58,399 bases of DNA from Clostridia bacterium (GCA_017433405.1 JAFRHH010000049.1:1-58399); one strand, 5' to 3'. Positions 25,136-33,933 are shown, numbered from the stretch's first letter. A program made the numbers and translations. The notes: generated by a model from the letters alone, not told the origin.

Positions 25136-26197
25136 GTGATCATCCTGGAGAAGGTCAGCAAGCGATACGGCGCCGTCGAGGCGCTGAAGGAGGTTTCCCT
25201 CGAAATCCCCCGGGAGGGCGTAACGGGGCTGCTGGGAAGAAACGGCGCGGGAAAGACCACGATGCTGAACCTGATCACGGGCTTTCTTTCGCCGACGGCG
25301 GGGAGCATCCGGATCGGCGGGAAAAACCTGGACCGGGAGGGACGGGCGTGCCGGCGGATGATCGGGTTCCTGCCGGAAAAGCCGCCCCTCTACGACGAGA
25401 TGACGACGGAGGATTATCTTTCCTTCGTCTGCGAGCTGCGGGAGGTCCGGGCCGGGAGCATCCCGCCCCACGTCACGGAAATCCTCGCCCTTTGCGGCCT
25501 TACGGAGGTCCGGGAAAGGGTGCTGGGGCATCTCAGCCGGGGATACCGGCAGCGGGCGGGCATCGCCCAGGCCCTGTGCGGAAATCCGGAGGTGGTGATT
25601 CTCGACGAGCCGACGGCGGGCCTGGATCCGAAGCAGACGGTGGAGATCCGGGAGCTGATCCGGCGGCTGGGTCAGGAGCGGACCGTTCTGTTTTCCAGCC
25701 ATATTCTCGGCGAGGTTCAGCAGATTTGCGACCGGGCCGTGATCCTGAAGGAGGGCCGGGTGATCCGGGTGATGGAGCTGAAGGCGCCGGAGGGGGACAC
25801 GATCCGGCTTCGGCTTCGGACCGGGGGCGACCGGGAACGGGTGGCCGCCGCGCTGGGGGAGCTGAAGGTGGTTCTTCGGGTAGAGACGGATTTTGGAAGA
25901 GCTGTGGGGGAAGGCAGACAGAGGGGACAGTTCTTCTGTCCTGGCGGACAGGAAGAACCGTCCCCCTGTCTGCCAGAACCGTCCCCCGGTCGGCCGGACG
26001 GACGGGAAGAACGGTCCATGGCTATGCCGGAGCTGCTTGTGACCTGCCGGCGGCAGGATGAGCGCGGGGCCGCGGAGGATCAGATCTTTCGGGTCTGCGC
26101 CGGGATGGGGGCGCCGATCCGACGGATGAGCGAGGAGACGGAAACCCTGGAGACGGTCTTCCTGCGGGAAACGGAGACAGATTTTGTTCATGATTGA
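25136..26197 (+). CDS. ABC transporter ATP-binding protein (ABC-2/GldA-like) with in-frame palindrome insert
   Basis: A 353-residue ATPase of an ABC-2 exporter. Walker A is GRNGAGKTT (residues 34-42), the signature is LSRGYRQR, Walker B is VVILDEPTAGLDP, and the H-loop is SSHI. The C-terminal regulatory segment is split. After VLRVETDFG, residues about 260-297 are the translation of a family A palindrome (RQRGQFFCPGGQEEP) plus its partial copy, and the normal sequence resumes at PELLVTCRR. The last six residues come from a family B fragment. The ATPase core is untouched, so activity may be kept. The start is GTG 25136, with GGGAGGGGAGGG before it. It is the first gene of a three-gene operon with the permease and DUF4340 protein. 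Confidence 0.88.
   Translation: MIILEKVSKRYGAVEALKEVSLEIPREGVTGLLGRNGAGKTTMLNLITGFLSPTAGSIRIGGKNLDREGRACRRMIGFLPEKPPLYDEMTTEDYLSFVCELREVRAGSIPPHVTEILALCGLTEVRERVLGHLSRGYRQRAGIAQALCGNPEVVILDEPTAGLDPKQTVEIRELIRRLGQERTVLFSSHILGEVQQICDRAVILKEGRVIRVMELKAPEGDTIRLRLRTGGDRERVAAALGELKVVLRVETDFGRAVGEGRQRGQFFCPGGQEEPSPCLPEPSPGRPDGREERSMAMPELLVTCRRQDERGAAEDQIFRVCAGMGAPIRRMSEETETLETVFLRETETDFVHD
25915..25987. repeat. Family A palindrome inside the ABC ATPase gene
   Basis: A full 58-nt copy (25915-25972) followed by the fragment CCAGAACCGTCCCCC. It is read in frame without a stop. Copies at 2588 and 8708 are near-identical. Confidence 0.92.
26173..26187 (+). repeat. Family B left-end fragment at the ATPase 3' end
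   Basis: GGAGACAGATTTTGT matches the first 15 nt of family B and encodes ETDFV, followed by His-Asp-stop. It appears to have supplied a new stop for the ATPase gene. Confidence 0.6.
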
Positions 26198-26302
26198 TGG
26201 GGCCGGAAGGGACGAGGTCAGAGGGATGGATACGCAGCACAAAAGGACCGTTCCTCTGTGTTCTTCAGCTCGAATGCCCTGAGGGAAAGGAGGGGAAGCG
26301 CC

Positions 26303-28486
26303 ATGAAAGCCATCTGGAAGCGGGAGCTCCAGGGTTATTTCTATACCCCGGTGGGATACGTGTTCATGGGGGTTTTTCTGACGGTTTCCTCCGTGCTCTT
26401 TTTCATGGAGATCCTGCGGCAGCGCAGCGGCGATCTGCCGGCCTTCATCGGCGAGATGAGCTATCTCTGGATGCTGCTCAGTCCGATTCTGACCATGCGG
26501 CTGATCGCGGAGGAGCGGCAGAAGGGGACGGATCAGCTGCTTCTGACCAGCCCCGTCAGCACCGGGGGCATCGTCGGCGGAAAGGCGCTGGCGGCCGGGA
26601 CGGTCCTGATGGCGACCACGGCGCTGACGGGGCTGTTCGTCCTCGTGGTGGCGCTGTACGGCCGGGTGTATCCGGCGGAGCTGGCGGTCAACTATCTGGG
26701 CTTCATCCTCCAGGGCTGCGCCTTTATGGCGATGGATCTGTTCCTGAGCGCCTGCGCGCCGACGCCGGCCATTGCCGCCGCCCTCGCCTTCGGGGCGAAT
26801 TTCCTGATCTGGATTCTGGACCTGGTGGAGAATGCCGTAATGGTCGAGTGGATCGCGGCGGCGCTGCGGTTTATGAGCCTGTATACCCGGAACGAGCCCT
26901 TCCTGATGGGCCAGCTGAGCCCCGCGGGGATCATCTTCGATCTGAGCTTTGCCGCGGCTTTTCTGCTTCTGACGAAGGCGCGGCTGGAGGAGGGCAGGAC
27001 GCGGCGGGCTGGCGGGGCCCGGCTGACGGCCCTGATGGCGATCCTCCTGATGATCGGGATCTGCGTCGGGGCGGAGACCCTGGAGAAACGGCAGGGCTGG
27101 CGGCGGGACTTTTCCTTTAACGCCATCGCCACCCACAGCCGGCAGACGGAGAGCGTTCTTGGGAGCCTAGACCGGGAGGTGACGATCTACGCGCTGTTCC
27201 GGAAGGGGGACGAGGACGCGCCCCTGATGGAGCTGCTGGACCGGTACCGGGCGGCGAGCCCCATGATCCGCTGGGAGCAGAAGGATCCGGCGCTGAATCC
27301 TGCGCTGATCGCCCGGTATACAACGGAGAGCCGGACCCCCACGGCGGACTGCCTGATCGTCGCCTGCGAGGAGACGGGGCGGTTCCGGATCCTGGGGCCG
27401 GAGGATTACGTCAGCCTGAGCATGGATCCGGAGACCGGGGAATACAGCTATGCGGGATGGACCTATGAGCGGAGCCTGACGGGGGCGATCCGGGCCGTCA
27501 CCATGGATCGGGTGCCCCGGGTCGTCCTCATGCAGGGCCACGGCGAGCTGGATGGGGAGGCGACGAAGGCCTTCGTGTCGCTGCTGACCGCCAACCAGTA
27601 CGAGGTCAGCTGGGCCGACGGCTCCGGGGACGGGCTGGAGGAAGGGGATCTGGCGGTCTTCTTCAGCCCCCTGCGGGATCTGACGGAGGAGGAGCTGGCA
27701 CGGATGAAGGCGTTCGCCGGAAAGGGCGGCAGCTTCCTGTTCACCTGCGACTATACGGATCCGGTAGCCGATATGCCGAACTACGCGTCGCTGCTTCGCA
27801 GTTACGGCTTCGTGCCCCGGGAGGGGCTGACGGTCGGGGATCCTTCGGAGGCGGGCACCTGCTACAACGGGATAAGCATCTATCTGATGCCCACGATGCT
27901 GTCGACGGATATCACCATCGATCTGACGGCCTCCGGGGCGGACACCCTGCTGCTGCCCGGGGCCCGGGCCTTCGAGGAGCCGGAGGAGGGGGACCGGAAC
28001 CTGACGGTCATGAAAGTGCTGGAGAGCGGAAAGGGCGCCTATCTGAAAACCATGACGGCTCAGTCCGCCAGCCTGGACCGGGCGGAGGGGGATCCAACCG
28101 GTCCCTTCCCCCTGGCGCTGGAGGCCCGGCGGGTGACGGCGGAGGGCTATGTCTCCCGGGCCTTTATCCTCGGCTGCTCCGCGGTGCTGACGGAGCAGCA
28201 GATCTGGGCGATGACCGACGCCCAGCAGTTCCTGATCCGGGTGACGGAATTTCTCCAGGATCTGAAAGCCAGCGATCTGAATATTCTGGCCCGGGACGCG
28301 ATGCGGCCCGGACTGACGCCGGGGAGCACCACGCTGGGCTCCGTGATCCTGGTGCTGCTGCCCGCCTCGGTGCTGCTGGCGGCGCTGCTGGTGCTGATCC
28401 CCCGAAGGAGACAGGTTTTGTCCGCGAACGCGTTAGCGAAGCGGTCACAAAATCGTCATCCGGACAGAAAGGCAGACGTGAACTGA
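26303..28486 (+). CDS. ABC-2 permease fused to a GldG-like substrate-interaction domain
   Basis: A 727-residue membrane protein. Residues 1-270 form an ABC-2 permease of about six helices (KRELQGYFYTPVGYVFMG, FGANFLIWILDLVENAV). A further helix (about 238-256) leads into an extracytoplasmic GldG/ABC_transp_aux region (about 270-690; RQTESVLGSLDREVTIYALF, VVLMQGHGELDG, FLFTCDYTDPV). A final helix lies near 690-712. In Bacteroidetes GldF and GldG are separate proteins; here they are fused. The 23-residue tail after PRR is the translation of a family B repeat. AAAGGAGGGG precedes the ATG at 26303. It should form a complex with the ATPase upstream; the cargo is unknown. Confidence 0.85.
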   Translation: MKAIWKRELQGYFYTPVGYVFMGVFLTVSSVLFFMEILRQRSGDLPAFIGEMSYLWMLLSPILTMRLIAEERQKGTDQLLLTSPVSTGGIVGGKALAAGTVLMATTALTGLFVLVVALYGRVYPAELAVNYLGFILQGCAFMAMDLFLSACAPTPAIAAALAFGANFLIWILDLVENAVMVEWIAAALRFMSLYTRNEPFLMGQLSPAGIIFDLSFAAAFLLLTKARLEEGRTRRAGGARLTALMAILLMIGICVGAETLEKRQGWRRDFSFNAIATHSRQTESVLGSLDREVTIYALFRKGDEDAPLMELLDRYRAASPMIRWEQKDPALNPALIARYTTESRTPTADCLIVACEETGRFRILGPEDYVSLSMDPETGEYSYAGWTYERSLTGAIRAVTMDRVPRVVLMQGHGELDGEATKAFVSLLTANQYEVSWADGSGDGLEEGDLAVFFSPLRDLTEEELARMKAFAGKGGSFLFTCDYTDPVADMPNYASLLRSYGFVPREGLTVGDPSEAGTCYNGISIYLMPTMLSTDITIDLTASGADTLLLPGARAFEEPEEGDRNLTVMKVLESGKGAYLKTMTAQSASLDRAEGDPTGPFPLALEARRVTAEGYVSRAFILGCSAVLTEQQIWAMTDAQQFLIRVTEFLQDLKASDLNILARDAMRPGLTPGSTTLGSVILVLLPASVLLAALLVLIPRRRQVLSANALAKRSQNRHPDRKADVN

Positions 28487-28590
28487 CGTTCACGGAGGAG
28501 ACAGATTTTGTCCGCGAACGCGTTAGCGAAGCGGTTACAAAATCGTCATCCGGACAGAAAGGCAGACGTGTACTGACGTTCACGGAGGAG
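28407..28590 (+). repeat. Two tandem full-length family B repeats
   Basis: Two copies with a 90-nt period (28407-28500 and 28497-28590, sharing GGAG) differ at only a few bases. Hairpin 2 reads GTGAAC-TGAC-GTTCAC in the first and GTGTAC-TGAC-GTTCAC in the second. The first copy codes the permease tail and contains its stop. The second ends in the SD (GGAGGAG) of the DUF4340 gene, 10 nt before its ATG. Confidence 0.93.
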
Positions 28591-28600
28591 ACGGTAAGCC

Positions 28601-30049
28601 ATGCAGAAAATCGAGAAAAAACGGCAGCGGAAAGGCCTTCCGCCCTGGGCGGTGATCCTGATCCTGCTATTCGCCCTCCTGATCCTGGGGGGCGTTCTCT
28701 GGCGGCTCGAGACGCGGGAGCAGGAGGAGGCGGCGGGCGGCCCCGTCCCCCGGGAGGCGCGGGGCGGAACCCTGACGCAGCGGGACGCCTCCGAGATTGA
28801 CCGGATTGAGATCACCCGCCGGGGCGGGGAGCAATGGAGCGTCGAGCGGGAGGAGGGAACGCTCTTCCCTTCCGGCACCCGGACCTGGGCCGTCGATCCC
28901 TCCATCGGGGATCCGCTGCAGGACGCTCTCTGCCACCTGGAATACGAGGAGATCCTGGCGGAAGACCCGGCCGGGTGGCGGGATCAGGCGGCGCTCCTGG
29001 GCCTGGCGGAGCCCCGGGTGCGGGCGGTCTGCCGGTGGAAAACCGGCGAACCCCTCGAGGTTCGGATCGGCGATCGGGTCGCCGGCACGGAGGACAGCCT
29101 GTATTATATGACGGTGGCCGGGGACGGCCGCCTGTTTGCCGCCTCCGAGGGAACGATCCGGGATCTGGATATTGAGGAGGCGCTTTTGCATCCGGTGACC
29201 CAGCCGGGGATCATCGGGGCGCTGCTGGACCGGATCACCGTGGCGGACGGGGAGGGAAAGCCCGTCACCGAATGGGCCCTGGCGGGCCGGATCACGGATT
29301 CCGACGCGGGGGAAAGCTGGCAGGTTACCGTTCCCTTCCTGTATCCGGCGGACGGGGAAGCCATCGCCGGGCTGAAAAAAAGCGCGGAAAACCTGCGGAT
29401 GGGGGCCTATGACGGGGAGGCCACGGCGGAGAACCTGGCCCGGACCGGGCTGACCCATCCGACGCGGATTCTGCGGTTCCACATGGCGGCGGGATCCACG
29501 GGCACCGTATCGGACAGCGGCGTATACGACGTCGTGGACCGGGAGGCGCGGGAGGTCGTGATTTACCTCGGGGCGGACCGGGACGAAAACGTTTCCTGGA
29601 TGCGGCTGGGGGAGGAGATCTACGCTGTCAACCGGGCCGCCTTCAGCGCCTTTACGGAGACGGATCCCCTGGAGACCGCGGCCCGGTATCCGGTGGCGGT
29701 GCCCTTTGGCTCCCTGAGCAGCCTGACGGCCGAGGAAAGGGGCGGGAGCGTGACCTATACCCTGGAGCGGGATGGGGAGGGGGCCCTGAAGGTTCGCCGG
29801 AACGGGGAGGAGACCGACGCGGCCGCCTTTGAGGCGGCCTACGAGCGGCTGATGACGGTGACGGTCACCGGACGGCTTCCCGCGGGCGTCCGGCGGGGAG
29901 AAGCGACCAAAAAATATACGTTCCGCACGGTGAGCGGCGGAACGCATACGCTTGAATTCTGGCCCTTCGACGGCATGCACGACGGGCTGACCCAGGACGG
30001 GTGCACGATGTTTTACCTGATCCGGGAGGGGATGCCCCCCCTGCCCTAG
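28601..30049 (+). CDS. DUF4340 domain-containing membrane-anchored protein
   Basis: A 482-residue protein with an N-terminal cytoplasmic Lys/Arg-rich stretch and a single anchor helix (about 13-36, WAVILILLFALLILGGVLW). A large extracytoplasmic part of the DUF4340 type follows (IDRIEITRRGGEQWSVER, LGLAEPRVRAV). DUF4340 genes are regular third partners of the ABC-2/GldG module. The role is unknown, probably envelope-related. Translation begins from the SD of the tandem family B repeat. The 3' end overlaps the convergent gene by 4 nt. Confidence 0.82.
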   Translation: MQKIEKKRQRKGLPPWAVILILLFALLILGGVLWRLETREQEEAAGGPVPREARGGTLTQRDASEIDRIEITRRGGEQWSVEREEGTLFPSGTRTWAVDPSIGDPLQDALCHLEYEEILAEDPAGWRDQAALLGLAEPRVRAVCRWKTGEPLEVRIGDRVAGTEDSLYYMTVAGDGRLFAASEGTIRDLDIEEALLHPVTQPGIIGALLDRITVADGEGKPVTEWALAGRITDSDAGESWQVTVPFLYPADGEAIAGLKKSAENLRMGAYDGEATAENLARTGLTHPTRILRFHMAAGSTGTVSDSGVYDVVDREAREVVIYLGADRDENVSWMRLGEEIYAVNRAAFSAFTETDPLETAARYPVAVPFGSLSSLTAEERGGSVTYTLERDGEGALKVRRNGEETDAAAFEAAYERLMTVTVTGRLPAGVRRGEATKKYTFRTVSGGTHTLEFWPFDGMHDGLTQDGCTMFYLIREGMPPLP

Positions 30050-30525
30050 GCGCCGGCAGGCTGCCAGCCGATAATCGTTTTTCCGGTATAGCGCAGGAGA
30101 TAATCCCGGCCCGGCTCGAAGGCGGGCAGCTCCTTTTCCCGGTCCCAGTAATAGAGCTGATCCCGGGAGCCGTGTTTATCCGGCTCCCCGAGGAAGATCA
30201 GGCTGCGGAACACCACGCCGTCCACGACGGACGGCTCCCCCTCCGCATGGTCGAAGGTCACCTGAACCTCATGGTGCCGCCCGTGAAGGGCGGAGAGCAG
30301 CAGCTTCCGGTAGTTATAGAGGGGCCGGTACAGCATCTCCAGACCGAAGATCAGCAGGGCGCCCACCAGCACGGTCAGCCCGACTGTCAGGGGCTCGATT
30401 CGCGCGTTCAGGGACCAGAAGGCCAGGGCGGTCAGCACCAGCGCTCCGCCGCAGATGCCCCAGAGGCGGCGGTTCATCTGCCGGTTCAGCGCCGACAGAT
30501 CCGAGGCGGAATACAGCTCCCGCAT
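30046..30525 (-). CDS. Small membrane protein of unknown function
   Basis: A 159-residue protein with two adjacent helices (about 24-40 and 47-65: LWGICGGALVLTALAFW, TVGLTVLVGALLIFGLEML). A soluble C-terminal part of about 90 residues contains HHEVQVTFDH and FLGEPDKHGSRD. I do not recognise the family; the shape resembles small YcxB-like proteins. AAGGAGG precedes the ATG at 30525. It follows rplQ, separated from it by a terminator. Confidence 0.7.
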   Translation of the reverse strand: MRELYSASDLSALNRQMNRRLWGICGGALVLTALAFWSLNARIEPLTVGLTVLVGALLIFGLEMLYRPLYNYRKLLLSALHGRHHEVQVTFDHAEGEPSVVDGVVFRSLIFLGEPDKHGSRDQLYYWDREKELPAFEPGRDYLLRYTGKTIIGWQPAGA

Positions 30526-30540
30526 GAAAAAGCCTCCTTC

Positions 30541-30577
30541 GAAAAGAAGCATCCCTCCTGTGCGGGGAAGGATGCTT
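30541..30577 (-). terminator. Terminator after rplQ
   Basis: On the minus strand AAGCATCCTTCC, loop CCGCACA, GGAGGGATGCTT, then CTTTTC. It sits just before the SD of the next gene (30046-30525), so partial read-through may express that gene. Confidence 0.8.
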
Positions 30578-30608
30578 ACGCTTGCTTGATGTGTAAAACT
30601 TCAAAAAA

Positions 30609-31121
30609 TCAGACCAGCTCGAGAATCACCATCTCGGCGGCGTCGCCGCGACGGGGTCCCAGCTTATAGATACGGGTATAACCGCCGGAGCAGTTCTTTT
30701 CGGCGTTGCGGGCCTTGTACTTCGGGCCCAGCTCCCGGAAGAGCTTCTCCACGACGGGATGCTTGTTGTCCTTGGTGCGCTCCCGGTATTCGGCCTTGTT
30801 CTCGTCGCCCTTCTTGGCTTCCTTCAGATCGTAGAGATAGGCCATCATGATCCGGCGGGCATGCAGCCTGGAGGGGGCGTCGTTGACGACGTCCAGGGTG
30901 ACCAGCTGCCCCTTGTCGTTATGGGTTTCCTTCGTGGCGGAAACCGTATTGTCGCATTCGCGCACGGCCAGGGTGATCATTTTGTCAGCGACGCGGCGGA
31001 CTTCCTTCGCCTTGGCGAGGGTTGTCTCAATCCGGCCATACCAGATCAAATTGGTCACCTGATTGCGGAGCAGCGCCTTGCGCTGATCCGCCGTGCGGCC
31101 CAGCTTGCGTTGGTTAGCCAT
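30609..31121 (-). CDS. rplQ: 50S ribosomal protein L17
   Basis: 170 residues; begins [20 protein letters not shown] and contains [19 protein letters not shown], both diagnostic for L17. A central Lys/Glu-rich insertion (about 103-130, [20 protein letters not shown]) makes it longer than the roughly 115-130 residues common in other bacteria, as in many Clostridia. It is the last gene of the rpsM-rpsK-rpsD-rpoA-rplQ operon and binds the large subunit near the exit tunnel. Confidence 0.97.
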   Translation of the reverse strand: MANQRKLGRTADQRKALLRNQVTNLIWYGRIETTLAKAKEVRRVADKMITLAVRECDNTVSATKETHNDKGQLVTLDVVNDAPSRLHARRIMMAYLYDLKEAKKGDENKAEYRERTKDNKHPVVEKLFRELGPKYKARNAEKNCSGGYTRIYKLGPRRGDAAEMVILELV

Positions 31122-31141
31122 GGGATGTTCCTCCTACTTCC

Positions 31142-32089
31142 TTAGTCTTCATTGGGCCTGAGCCCCAGCCCAAGTCCGTTCAGCTTCTGCTCAACTTCCT
31201 CGAGGCTCTTCCGGCCGAGGTTGCGAACCTTCATCATGTCATCCTGATTCTTCTGCACCAGCTCAGCCACGCTGTTGATGCCGGCGCGCTTCAGGCAGTT
31301 ATAGGCGCGGACGGAAAGATCCAGCTCCTCGATGGTCATTTCCAGCACCTTGTCCTTCAGATCGTCCTCAGGCTGCACCAGGCTGACCGGCATGACCTGA
31401 TCCGTCAGTCTGATAAAGAGGTTCAGATGCTCCGTCAGGATTTTCGCCGCGCTGGAGATGGCCTCCTCGGGCTTCAGCGTTCCGTTGGTCCAGATTTCCA
31501 GCGTCAGCCTGTCGTAGTCCGTGATCTGGCCTACGCGGGTATCCTCCACCGTGTAGTTCACCTTCTTCACCGGGGTGAAGATGGAGTCGATCGGGATCAC
31601 GCCGATGGGCATGCTGGGGGTCTTGTTCCGGTCGGCGCTGACATAGCCGCGGCCCCGGTCCAGCGTCATCTGCATCTGCAGATGAGCGTCCTCGTTCAGG
31701 GTGGCGATATGCAGATCCTTATTGACAATATCCACCTGGTCGTCGGTCCGGATGTCGCCGGCCTTCAGCTCGCAGGGCCCCTTCACATCGATGGTAATCT
31801 GCTTGCTGTCCTCGCCGTGCATGACGATGGCCAGGGATTTCAGGTTCAGGATAATCTCCGTCACATCCTCCTTGATACCCGGCAGGGTTGAGAACTCATG
31901 CTGCACACCGTCGATGTGCACAGAGGAAACCGCAACGCCGGGGAGGGAGGAAAGAAGCACGCGACGCAGGGAGTTGCCCAGCGTATGGCCGAAACCGCGC
32001 TCGAGGGGCTCGACCACAAACCTGCCGTAGCAGCCGTTCGGGCTGGCTTCCGTGCATTCGATGCGGGCTTTTTCGATTTCGACGATCAT
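31142..32089 (-). CDS. rpoA: DNA-directed RNA polymerase subunit alpha
   Basis: 315 residues. The N-terminal assembly domain includes [20 protein letters not shown]. After a linker near residue 235, the C-terminal domain ([36 protein letters not shown]) carries the residues that touch UP elements and activators. The gene lies 20 nt upstream of rplQ. Confidence 0.98.
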   Translation of the reverse strand: MIVEIEKARIECTEASPNGCYGRFVVEPLERGFGHTLGNSLRRVLLSSLPGVAVSSVHIDGVQHEFSTLPGIKEDVTEIILNLKSLAIVMHGEDSKQITIDVKGPCELKAGDIRTDDQVDIVNKDLHIATLNEDAHLQMQMTLDRGRGYVSADRNKTPSMPIGVIPIDSIFTPVKKVNYTVEDTRVGQITDYDRLTLEIWTNGTLKPEEAISSAAKILTEHLNLFIRLTDQVMPVSLVQPEDDLKDKVLEMTIEELDLSVRAYNCLKRAGINSVAELVQKNQDDMMKVRNLGRKSLEEVEQKLNGLGLGLRPNED

Positions 32090-32175
32090 TTCGTTTTACC
32101 CTCCATACCGCGGCCGCTTTCCGGAAAGGCCGGAAAAGGACGCGGTTCCTAGTCAGTTCGGTGATGTACGGATGA

Positions 32176-32772
32176 TTAACGGGAGTAATACTCGACGATC
32201 ATGTTCTCCTGCACCTGCAGGTCGATATCCTCACGGGTGGGCAGGGCGGTCACGGCGCCGGCCAGGTTCTGGGCGTCAAAGCTCAGCCACTTGGGGGTCG
32301 TGGTTCCGGTTCCTTCGCGCAGGCCCTTGAACAGCTCGCTCTCCTCGCTGCGCTTGCGCAGGGTAATCTTGTCGCCGACCTTGACCTGGTAGGACGGGAT
32401 ATCCACCTTCATGTCGTTGACCCGGATATGACCGTGAGTCACGATCTGGCGGGCGGCGCGGCGGGTCTTGGCCAGGCCGAGACGGAACACCACGTTGTCC
32501 AGGCGCAGCTCAAGCAGGCGCATGAGGTTGTCGCCGGTGATGCCCTTCATGTTGGCGGCCTTCAGATAGTATTTATGGAACTGCTTTTCCAGTACGCCGT
32601 AGACGAACTTGACCTTCTGCTTTTCCTGCAGCTGGGCGCCGTACTCGGAAACCTTCCGCCGGCGGTTTCCGCCGGGGTTGCGGTTGGACTTTTTATTGCC
32701 ATATCCCATGACCGCCGGGCTGATGTCGTAGCTCCGGCACTTCTTGGCGATCGGCTGTTTACTTACTGCCAT
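32176..32772 (-). CDS. rpsD: 30S ribosomal protein S4
   Basis: 198 residues with an S4 RNA-binding domain (LDNVVFRLGLAKTRRAARQI, HIRVNDMKVDIPSYQV). S4 is a primary 16S rRNA binder and, in several bacteria, the translational repressor of this operon. The N-terminal Cys zinc knuckle seen in some S4 proteins is missing: the stretch begins MAVSKQPIAKKCRSYDISPA, with a single Cys, so this is the zinc-free form. Confidence 0.97.
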   Translation of the reverse strand: MAVSKQPIAKKCRSYDISPAVMGYGNKKSNRNPGGNRRRKVSEYGAQLQEKQKVKFVYGVLEKQFHKYYLKAANMKGITGDNLMRLLELRLDNVVFRLGLAKTRRAARQIVTHGHIRVNDMKVDIPSYQVKVGDKITLRKRSEESELFKGLREGTGTTTPKWLSFDAQNLAGAVTALPTREDIDLQVQENMIVEYYSR

Positions 32773-32791
32773 GTCTTATGTCCTCCTTTAA

Positions 32792-33193
32792 TTACACGCG
32801 GCGGCGCTTGGGCGGACGACAACCGTTATGGGGAATGGGCGTCACGTCCTTGATCATGTTTACATCCAGACCGGCGGCCTGCAGGGAGCGGATCGCGGCT
32901 TCACGGCCGGAACCGGGGCCCTTGACATAAACTTCCACCGTGCGCAGGCCGTATTCCATCGCGGCCTTGGCAGCCGTTTCCGCGGCCATCTGGGCGGCAA
33001 AGGGGGTGGACTTTTTGCTTCCGCGGAAGCCCAGACCGCCGGCGCTGGCCCAGCTCAGAGCGTTGCCCTGAATATCGGTGATGGTCACAATCGTATTATT
33101 GAAGGAAGAACGGATATGGGCGGCGCCGCGTTCAACAACCTTGCGTTCACGGCGCTTGCGCGTAGCCTTCTTCAGCTTTTGCTTAGGTGCCAT
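32792..33193 (-). CDS. rpsK: 30S ribosomal protein S11
   Basis: 133 residues, with [20 protein letters not shown] and the C-terminal [18 protein letters not shown], both signatures of S11. S11 lies on the platform of the small subunit. It sits in the usual place between rpsM and rpsD. Confidence 0.98.
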   Translation of the reverse strand: MAPKQKLKKATRKRRERKVVERGAAHIRSSFNNTIVTITDIQGNALSWASAGGLGFRGSKKSTPFAAQMAAETAAKAAMEYGLRTVEVYVKGPGSGREAAIRSLQAAGLDVNMIKDVTPIPHNGCRPPKRRRV

Positions 33194-33225
33194 TGATTAT
33201 TCCCTCCGTAAATTCAGTCAAAGGA

Positions 33226-33603
33226 TTACTTGGTGGCCTTCTTCTTGCCGGCGATGGTCTTCTTCGGACCCTTCCGGGTGCGGGCGTTCTGCTTGGTATT
33301 CTGACCGCGCACGGGAAGACCGTGACGATGACGGACGCCGCGATAGCAGCCGATTTCGATCAGGCGCTTGATATTGAGGGACACCTCACGGCGAAGGTCG
33401 CCTTCCACCTTCAGGTGATGCTCAATATATTCACGCAGCTTGCTGATTTCGGTCTCGGAGAGATCCTTCACCCGCGTATCGGGATTCACGCCGACTTCCG
33501 CGAGCATCTTCTGCGAAGTGGTCAGGCCGATGCCGTAGATATAGGTCAGGCCAACCTCAACGCGCTTTTCTCTGGGCAGGTCAACACCTGCAATGCGTGC
33601 CAT
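33226..33603 (-). CDS. rpsM: 30S ribosomal protein S13
   Basis: 125 residues, beginning [20 protein letters not shown] and ending in a Lys-rich tail, with [14 protein letters not shown] near the C-terminus. It is the first gene of the operon. In most Firmicutes infA and rpmJ directly precede rpsM; here neither is present, and instead a promoter and a leader of about 255 nt lie upstream. GGAGG is 11 nt before the ATG. Confidence 0.98.
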   Translation of the reverse strand: MARIAGVDLPREKRVEVGLTYIYGIGLTTSQKMLAEVGVNPDTRVKDLSETEISKLREYIEHHLKVEGDLRREVSLNIKRLIEIGCYRGVRHRHGLPVRGQNTKQNARTRKGPKKTIAGKKKATK

Positions 33604-33864
33604 TTACGTAATACACCTCCGTATATTGTTCGGCCCCTGGCCGGGAAACAGGGCGCTCCGGACGGACGAGGCAACCCAACCAAATCCGCGGAACACAGCT
33701 CCTTTGCGCGCGCCCGGTGAAAGCAGGCGCACACGAACACCGGCCAGCCGCTGTGGAAGGCGCGGCAGGTCAGCGCCAAATGAGACGGGCATGGCTCGCC
33801 GCCGGAACACGCGCCCGTACAAGCGCATGCAGCCGCCCGGAGGCAAACCAGGGCTAACTGCTAT
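33604..33864 (-). promoter_or_regulatory. Long 5' leader of the rpsM operon
   Basis: About 255 nt of GC-rich sequence between the promoter and the rpsM SD. It lacks infA and rpmJ. An 80-codon reading frame fills it but resembles no protein. A long leader fits S4-type autogenous control or another structured RNA regulator; I cannot fold it reliably by eye. Confidence 0.45.
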
Positions 33865-33893
33865 AGTTTATCACAGCGAAAACCAAATGGCAA
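33865..33893 (-). promoter_or_regulatory. Sigma-A-type promoter of the rpsM-rplQ operon
   Basis: On the minus strand TTGCCA (33893-33888), 17-nt spacer, TAAACT (33870-33865). Upstream, towards the cca stop, the sequence is AT-rich (AAAAATTTAAGATC, then AAAAAAGAA), as in an UP element. Confidence 0.7.
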
Positions 33894-33933
33894 TTCTTTT
33901 TTGGAGCAGGATCTTAAATTTTTATGAAATAAG

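Noticed and set aside
33604-33846. An 80-codon frame filling the rpsM leader, considered as a leader peptide or rpmJ
   Set aside because: No resemblance to L36 or IF-1, no SD, and it ends right at the rpsM start. More likely chance.
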